Source of the DNA: Candidatus Parcubacteria bacterium
GTDB taxonomy: Bacteria; Patescibacteriota; Minisyncoccia; UBA6257; 2-01-FULL-56-20
Direction: 5' to 3'
Assembly: GCA_027324805.1 (NCBI GenBank)
Contig: DAHVRZ010000002.1
Coordinates: 29,978-85,657 of the forward strand
Length of the DNA stretch: 55,680 bases
The position numbers and the translations under genes were made by a program. This document shows positions 51,821 to 55,680 of this stretch, piece after piece (the first letter of the stretch is position 1; each line of letters starts with the position of its first letter). Under the pieces are notes generated by a model. It did not search any database. It had not been told where the DNA came from and worked only from the letters and a program-made list of their open reading frames with translations.

Positions 51821-54079
51821 CTACGCCAAAGTTTCCTTTCTCAAAAGCAACGCGTTCGCGACGACGATGACCGACGACGCGCTCATGAGGATTGCCGCCC
51901 ATGCCGGAGGAAGGAGAATATGGAACGACGGATAGAGCACGCCCGCCGCGATGGGGATGGCGAACACATTGTATCCCGTCGCCCATGCGAGGTTCTGGAC
52001 CATCTTGCGGTTCGACTTGCGGCTCAAGGAAATGGCCCTCACCACGTCGAGCGGGTTGCTCTTCATGAGGACGATGTCGGCCGACGCCACCGCCACGTCC
52101 GTGCCCGCTCCGATCGCGATGCCGACGTGCGCCTGGGTGAGCGATGCGGCGTCATTCACGCCATCCCCCACCATGGCGACGATATTGCCGCCGTGCTGCA
52201 GTTCCTTCACCTTGTTGACCTTGTCCTCGGGCAGTACATGGGCGAACACCGTGTCGATGCCGAGTTCACGGCCCACGGCATCGGCGACGTCCTGCGTGTC
52301 GCCGGTGAGCATCGCTGTTTTGATGCCCATTTCGCGCAACCGCGCGATGGCTTCTTTGGATTCATCCCGCACTATGTCCGCAAGGAAAATCGTCCCCGCG
52401 AATTTCCCATTCACCGCCACGTAGTTCGGCGTACTTACCTCGGCGCTACGGCTCACGGCATCCGTCACACCCTCAATGTTCTGCTCCCGCATGAGCACCT
52501 TATTGCCGATCAAAACCTCTTTGTCGCCAACTCTGCCGGAGACCCCTTTCCCCGGGTATGATTTGAAGTTTTTGACCTCCTCCATGCGGAGGTTCTTTTC
52601 TTTAGCAGCACTCACGATACCTTGCGCGATCGAATGTTGCGAAGACACGTTCACGGACGCGGCGAGCGACAACAGTTCGTTCTCATCACGGATATCGGAT
52701 GTCCCGGACAAGACGATATCCGCAACCCCGAATTCACCTTTGGTGAGCGTGCCGGTCTTGTCGAACACCACGTAGTTGAGCTTCCGCGCAATTTCCAATC
52801 CTTTCATGTCTTTGATCAAAATGCCGTTCTTCGCGCCCAAGGTCGTCGTGATGGATGTCACCGTGGGGATTGCGAGACCGAGCGCATGCGGACAGGCGAT
52901 GACAATCGCGGCGACAGCCACCGTGGCGGCGAAGATTGCCCCCTGCGGCCAGATGAAGTACCATGCCATGAACGAGAGCACGCCTGCGCCGACGGCGACG
53001 TAGAAGAGCACCGACGCCGCACGGTCCGCAAGGTGCTGGACGTTCGGTTTTGATCCCTGCGCTTCGCGCACCAGCTTCATAATCTGGGCGATGGCCGTAT
53101 CCGCCCCGGTCTTCGCCACTTCGACCGTGAGCGAGCCGTCCTGGTTCAGAGAGCCGCCCACGACTTCGTCGCCCGCTTTTTTGGCGATCGGGCGCGATTC
53201 GCCGGTGAGCATCGCTTCGCTCACTGAGCTTTCGCCGTCCACCACCTTGCCATCTACCGGAATCTTCTCGCCGGGTTTGACCAGTACCTTGTCGCCGATC
53301 ACGAGCTCACTCGTCTGCACGTCGGATAGCTCTCCGTCTTTCATAAGATGCGCGGAAGGTGGTATGAGCTTTGCCAGTTCCGACAAGGCACCGGTCGCGC
53401 CGCGCACCGCCCGCATTTCAAGCCAATGGCCGAGCAAGAAGACGGAGATCAGCGTCGCCATCTCCCAGTACAGCGAATTGCCGGGGAAGAAGAATGTGGC
53501 CGCAATGGAAAACGCGAAGGCGGCGGTGATCGCGAAGGCCACGAGCGTCATCATCGCCGGATTCTTGTGTGTCAGTTCCCCTTTGGATGCCTTGAAGAAC
53601 GGCAAGCCGCCGTAGAAGAACACGAAAGCACCGATCAGAAAGAGCCATAGGCTACCGCCCGGGACCGTCCACTCGAAATGGAACCATAACTGGATGTTCG
53701 GCGAGAGCGCCATGGAGAGAAGCACAAAAGGAAGCGTGATCCAGAAGCGGCGCTTGAAATCCTGCTCGGCCCCGCCGTGCCCTGCGTGCGCGTCGCTGCC
53801 GCCGCCCATATCCATAGGAACGAGCTCCATGCCGCACTTCGGGCATTCGCCGGGCTTGTCGGAGATGACATCCGGATCCATAGGACAGGTATAGAGCTGC
53901 CCTCCGGCGTGCGCGGCCATTGCGGTGTGCGCCTTCTTGTCGTGATCGTTATGCGGGTGTTGCAAGTCACCCTCTTTGACAAGATTCATGCCGCACTTTG
54001 GGCATCGGCCAGGGGCATCCTGCCGTATTTCAGGATGCATCAGGCAAGTGTACATTGTTTTATTTGGTTCATTATCCAT
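51821..54079 (-). CDS. copB: Copper-type P1B-ATPase (CPH motif) with two N-terminal heavy-metal-binding domains
   Basis: 752 residues from ATG 54079 ([18 protein letters not shown]); an upstream frame overlaps the small HMBD gene. Two short metal-binding domains (YTCLMHPE ... CPKCGMNL and YTCPMDPD ... CPKCGMEL) precede a His-rich linker, then the P1B core: TGES, the membrane motif [15 protein letters not shown] and [13 protein letters not shown] in place of CPC marks the CopB/P1B-3 group, which exports Cu or Ag. The CsoR-like operator of the operon agrees with copper. Confidence 0.93.
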   Translation of the reverse strand: MDNEPNKTMYTCLMHPEIRQDAPGRCPKCGMNLVKEGDLQHPHNDHDKKAHTAMAAHAGGQLYTCPMDPDVISDKPGECPKCGMELVPMDMGGGSDAHAGHGGAEQDFKRRFWITLPFVLLSMALSPNIQLWFHFEWTVPGGSLWLFLIGAFVFFYGGLPFFKASKGELTHKNPAMMTLVAFAITAAFAFSIAATFFFPGNSLYWEMATLISVFLLGHWLEMRAVRGATGALSELAKLIPPSAHLMKDGELSDVQTSELVIGDKVLVKPGEKIPVDGKVVDGESSVSEAMLTGESRPIAKKAGDEVVGGSLNQDGSLTVEVAKTGADTAIAQIMKLVREAQGSKPNVQHLADRAASVLFYVAVGAGVLSFMAWYFIWPQGAIFAATVAVAAIVIACPHALGLAIPTVTSITTTLGAKNGILIKDMKGLEIARKLNYVVFDKTGTLTKGEFGVADIVLSGTSDIRDENELLSLAASVNVSSQHSIAQGIVSAAKEKNLRMEEVKNFKSYPGKGVSGRVGDKEVLIGNKVLMREQNIEGVTDAVSRSAEVSTPNYVAVNGKFAGTIFLADIVRDESKEAIARLREMGIKTAMLTGDTQDVADAVGRELGIDTVFAHVLPEDKVNKVKELQHGGNIVAMVGDGVNDAASLTQAHVGIAIGAGTDVAVASADIVLMKSNPLDVVRAISLSRKSNRKMVQNLAWATGYNVFAIPIAAGVLYPSFHILLPPAWAAILMSASSVIVVANALLLRKETLA

Positions 54080-54101
54080 TGAAGTTAGATGAGAATGGTT
54101 T

Positions 54102-54269
54102 TTATCCGCAGCATCCGCCATGCGATTTGTGTGAGTGCTCATTTTCGGCCGTATCCGCATCCGCCACTACCAAATTCATACCGCACTTCGGACATCTCCC
54201 CGGCGCATCCTGTTTCACTTCCGAGTGCATCGGGCACGTATAGGTTGTTTTATTTTGTTCGTTGTTCAT
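54102..54269 (-). CDS. Stand-alone heavy-metal-binding domain mini-protein
   Basis: 55 residues, start ATG 54269, stop TAA 54102. The sequence runs from an N-terminal [15 protein letters not shown] to [14 protein letters not shown] and ends in a His/Cys tail ([11 protein letters not shown]). It is nearly the same as the first metal domain of the ATPase encoded 22 bp downstream (MxNExNKTxYTCxMHxE...), so one arose from the other. A soluble copper carrier or sensor for the ATPase is a natural guess. Its start overlaps the Cys-rich gene by 20 bp. Confidence 0.8.
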   Translation of the reverse strand: MNNEQNKTTYTCPMHSEVKQDAPGRCPKCGMNLVVADADTAENEHSHKSHGGCCG

Positions 54270-54444
54270 TGGAGTTTTTATTTATTATTTTTTTGATTTT
54301 ATTTTCGACCGCGTGGCTCGTAATTTCGAGATTGCAGCTCCTGTGCTCACCGCACCACGCTTCGCACTTTTTTGCGAGTTTCTCGTCCTCATAGTGTAAG
54401 CCGCATTCAAGACAACAGTAGACTTTCTTTTTAGTGTGATCCAT
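54250..54444 (-). CDS. Cys-rich mini-protein
   Basis: 64 residues from ATG 54444, with AAAGGA eight bases upstream; ATG 54474 would overlap the upstream gene. Six Cys are arranged as VYCCLECGLHY ... KKCEAWCGEHRSC, followed by a basic helix (ENKIKKIINKN). It resembles small zinc- or copper-binding ribbons of unknown function that accompany heavy-metal ATPases. Spacing of 5 bp from the lycopene-cyclase-domain gene and overlap with the next gene place it in the operon. Confidence 0.7.
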   Translation of the reverse strand: MDHTKKKVYCCLECGLHYEDEKLAKKCEAWCGEHRSCNLEITSHAVENKIKKIINKNSNEQRTK

Positions 54445-54449
54445 GTGAT

Positions 54450-55160
54450 TTATCCTTTCGTTAATGTATGCCATCCAACGTGTTCATACACGCTCGACCA
54501 GTAGAAACCAAGACCGAAAGCGAACATCAGTTCTTCGAGCGGCACTCCCAAGAACAAGATTCCCGAAATCGCCCCCAGGTTCCATACCCGTTCGACATAA
54601 CCCGGGTAGGCGGCGATAAGTGTAAGGAAGTAGAGAAAATAAAGCCCGAGGAAGAGGAACGCGCTCGCGATCATCTTTTTTTTGAGATCGGGGCGACAAT
54701 ACCACGTGGCGACGCCGCCGACCATCATCGCGATGAATGCACTGTAAATGGGGTTGATTGGAGCACTGAGCAGCAGTGCCACAAAGACGATCGGAGCCGA
54801 GAGGAGTGCCCAGAGATGGTAACGATGCCGCGCGTGATGCCGCTCCATATCGCCCATCACATTGGGGCGATATGAGAAAAACAGATTATAGAGCACGACC
54901 GCGAGGCCGCCAATTGCGAACGAGAAGATGAAACTCTCGATATCAAATCCCGTCCGGTGCGCGAGATCGAAGAGCGACGGCGGATTCCAGTAGCGAGGCA
55001 CAAAGATCGGTTCGGTAAGGCCGAGAAGCGACGTCCATGCACTCACGATGAGCATTTCCCGCTTGCTTTCTTTGGTGTTAAGGAACATATAGATCACCGC
55101 CCAAATAACGAGCAGTAACAAACTCCAGAAGAACCATGCATAGTATGTGGAGGTGATCAT
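54450..55160 (-). CDS. Lycopene-cyclase-domain membrane protein
   Basis: 236 residues with about seven membrane helices. The first half contains LTEPIFVPRYWNPPSLFD and the second contains GVPLEELMFAFGLGFYWSSVYEH, the PxEE segment typical of CrtY-c/d-type lycopene cyclase domains. No other carotenoid gene is in the window, and similar proteins in metal or stress clusters have unknown roles. It is the first gene of the metal operon, directly behind the CsoR-like promoter. Confidence 0.8.
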   Translation of the reverse strand: MITSTYYAWFFWSLLLLVIWAVIYMFLNTKESKREMLIVSAWTSLLGLTEPIFVPRYWNPPSLFDLAHRTGFDIESFIFSFAIGGLAVVLYNLFFSYRPNVMGDMERHHARHRYHLWALLSAPIVFVALLLSAPINPIYSAFIAMMVGGVATWYCRPDLKKKMIASAFLFLGLYFLYFLTLIAAYPGYVERVWNLGAISGILFLGVPLEELMFAFGLGFYWSSVYEHVGWHTLTKG

Positions 55161-55166
55161 ATGTAC

Positions 55167-55196
55167 AATATACCCCCTAGGGGTATTTTATGTCAA
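55167..55196 (-). promoter_or_regulatory. Metal-operon promoter with CsoR-like operator
   Basis: Minus-strand TTGACA (55191-55196), 18-bp spacer, TATATT (55167-55172), then six bases to the ATG. The palindrome ATACCCC-CTA-GGGGTAT (55170-55186) fills the spacer and reaches into the -10 box. ACCCC/GGGGT arms in this position are the known CsoR-family pattern for copper-responsive repression. No csoR gene is in the window. Confidence 0.82.
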
Positions 55197-55263
55197 GCAC
55201 TCCGTGGATAGGCTAAAATGGGAGTAAATAGCCGTTGATATGGTAATGCTTTATACTAAGGCA

Positions 55264-55662
55264 ATGACGACGAACATTTCGATGAATAGATTACTGGCTT
55301 TGCTTGCCTGCATCGCCGTCATTGCCGTTGCGACATGCGGAATCGACGCGGGAATGCACACCGACAAAAGCGGCACCATGCCCGCGTGCCCATTCATGAT
55401 GGGCACGACAGCGCTCTGCGGGGCGGATGCCTCCGGACGCGTTACGACTTGGCAAAATTTATTTACCGCGACGCCCGCCGAAGCATACGCTACGATATTC
55501 TTGGTGATAGTGGCTCTCTTTGAATTGATTCTCGGAAAAGATAAAATCGAAGGGAAGCGATATCTTTGGGATAGGGGTAGATTATTCCGAAAGGTTTTCG
55601 ATCCACTCGCCCAGCTTTTTTCTGACGGCGTTCTCAACGCCAAACTCTACGCGGGAGCGTAG
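55264..55662 (+). CDS. Small membrane protein with metal-ligand-rich loop
   Basis: 132 residues from ATG 55264, six bases after TATACT (55252-55257); ATG 55240 lies upstream of this box. Two membrane helices (LLALLACIAVIAVATCGIDAG and YATIFLVIVALFELILG) frame a loop with GMHTDKSGTMPACPFMMG and ALCG. His, Met and Cys here could bind copper. It is divergent from the metal operon across the CsoR-like region and may share its control. Family not named. Confidence 0.65.
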   Translation: MTTNISMNRLLALLACIAVIAVATCGIDAGMHTDKSGTMPACPFMMGTTALCGADASGRVTTWQNLFTATPAEAYATIFLVIVALFELILGKDKIEGKRYLWDRGRLFRKVFDPLAQLFSDGVLNAKLYAGA

Positions 55663-55680
55663 GAAGGTTTTTGCAACGGA

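Overview
The window looks like the chromosome of a Patescibacteria/CPR bacterium, most likely of the Parcubacteria type (inference from gene content, not a phylogeny). The signs are a GC-rich, densely packed genome with reduced informational proteins (threonyl-tRNA synthetase without its TGS domain, a half-length ATP synthase epsilon, a short delta). There are type IV pilin-like and lamin-tail surface proteins, SIMPL, DUF192 and Gmad2 envelope proteins, a split transketolase, and many short orphan genes. Many genes start 6-8 bases after a -10 box and have no ribosome binding site, so much of the transcriptome appears leaderless.

Layout. 1-10.7 kb (mostly minus): a partial prepilin-like repeat protein, tRNA-Lys, ychF, an ABC exporter with a companion protein, ddl, radC, an FAD-linked oxidase, nth, an RsbW-like ATPase, a Gmad2 protein and an alkylguanine-DNA alkyltransferase domain. 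10.7-12 kb: two convergent genes that each carry beta-carbonic-anhydrase-like zinc motifs. 11.9-18.1 kb: a complete F-type ATP synthase operon in classical order with its own promoter. 18.1-23.5 kb: carbon metabolism (split transketolase, rpe, rpiB, gap). 23.5-26.3 kb: envelope proteins.

26.9-30.5 kb: class I ribonucleotide reductase. The small subunit has Phe in place of the radical Tyr and Glu as first metal ligand, the signature of the Mn/Fe class Ic enzymes. 30.5-39.3 kb: small orphan genes (paired zinc-ribbon paralogues, CBS and TrmB-type regulators, a coiled-coil/C39-like peptidase, a PHP phosphoesterase), tRNA-Asn, and two back-to-back candidate non-coding RNAs at 36.96-37.44 kb. 39.4-48 kb: SIMPL protein, queA, DoxX, DedA, thrS, miaA, gatB and a nucleotide-kinase-like gene.

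48.2-55.7 kb is an accessory block: a tyrosine recombinase, a third candidate structured RNA, a Fic protein with three copies of a 10-base operator-like word at its promoter, a DoxX-like gene, and a five-gene minus-strand metal operon. That operon encodes a lycopene-cyclase-domain membrane protein, a Cys-rich mini-protein, a 55-residue stand-alone heavy-metal-binding domain, a CPH-type copper P1B-ATPase and a small membrane protein. Its promoter contains a perfect CsoR-like palindrome. A divergent Cys/Met/His-containing membrane protein gene lies across the same intergenic region. No rRNA operon, CRISPR array or transposase was seen.
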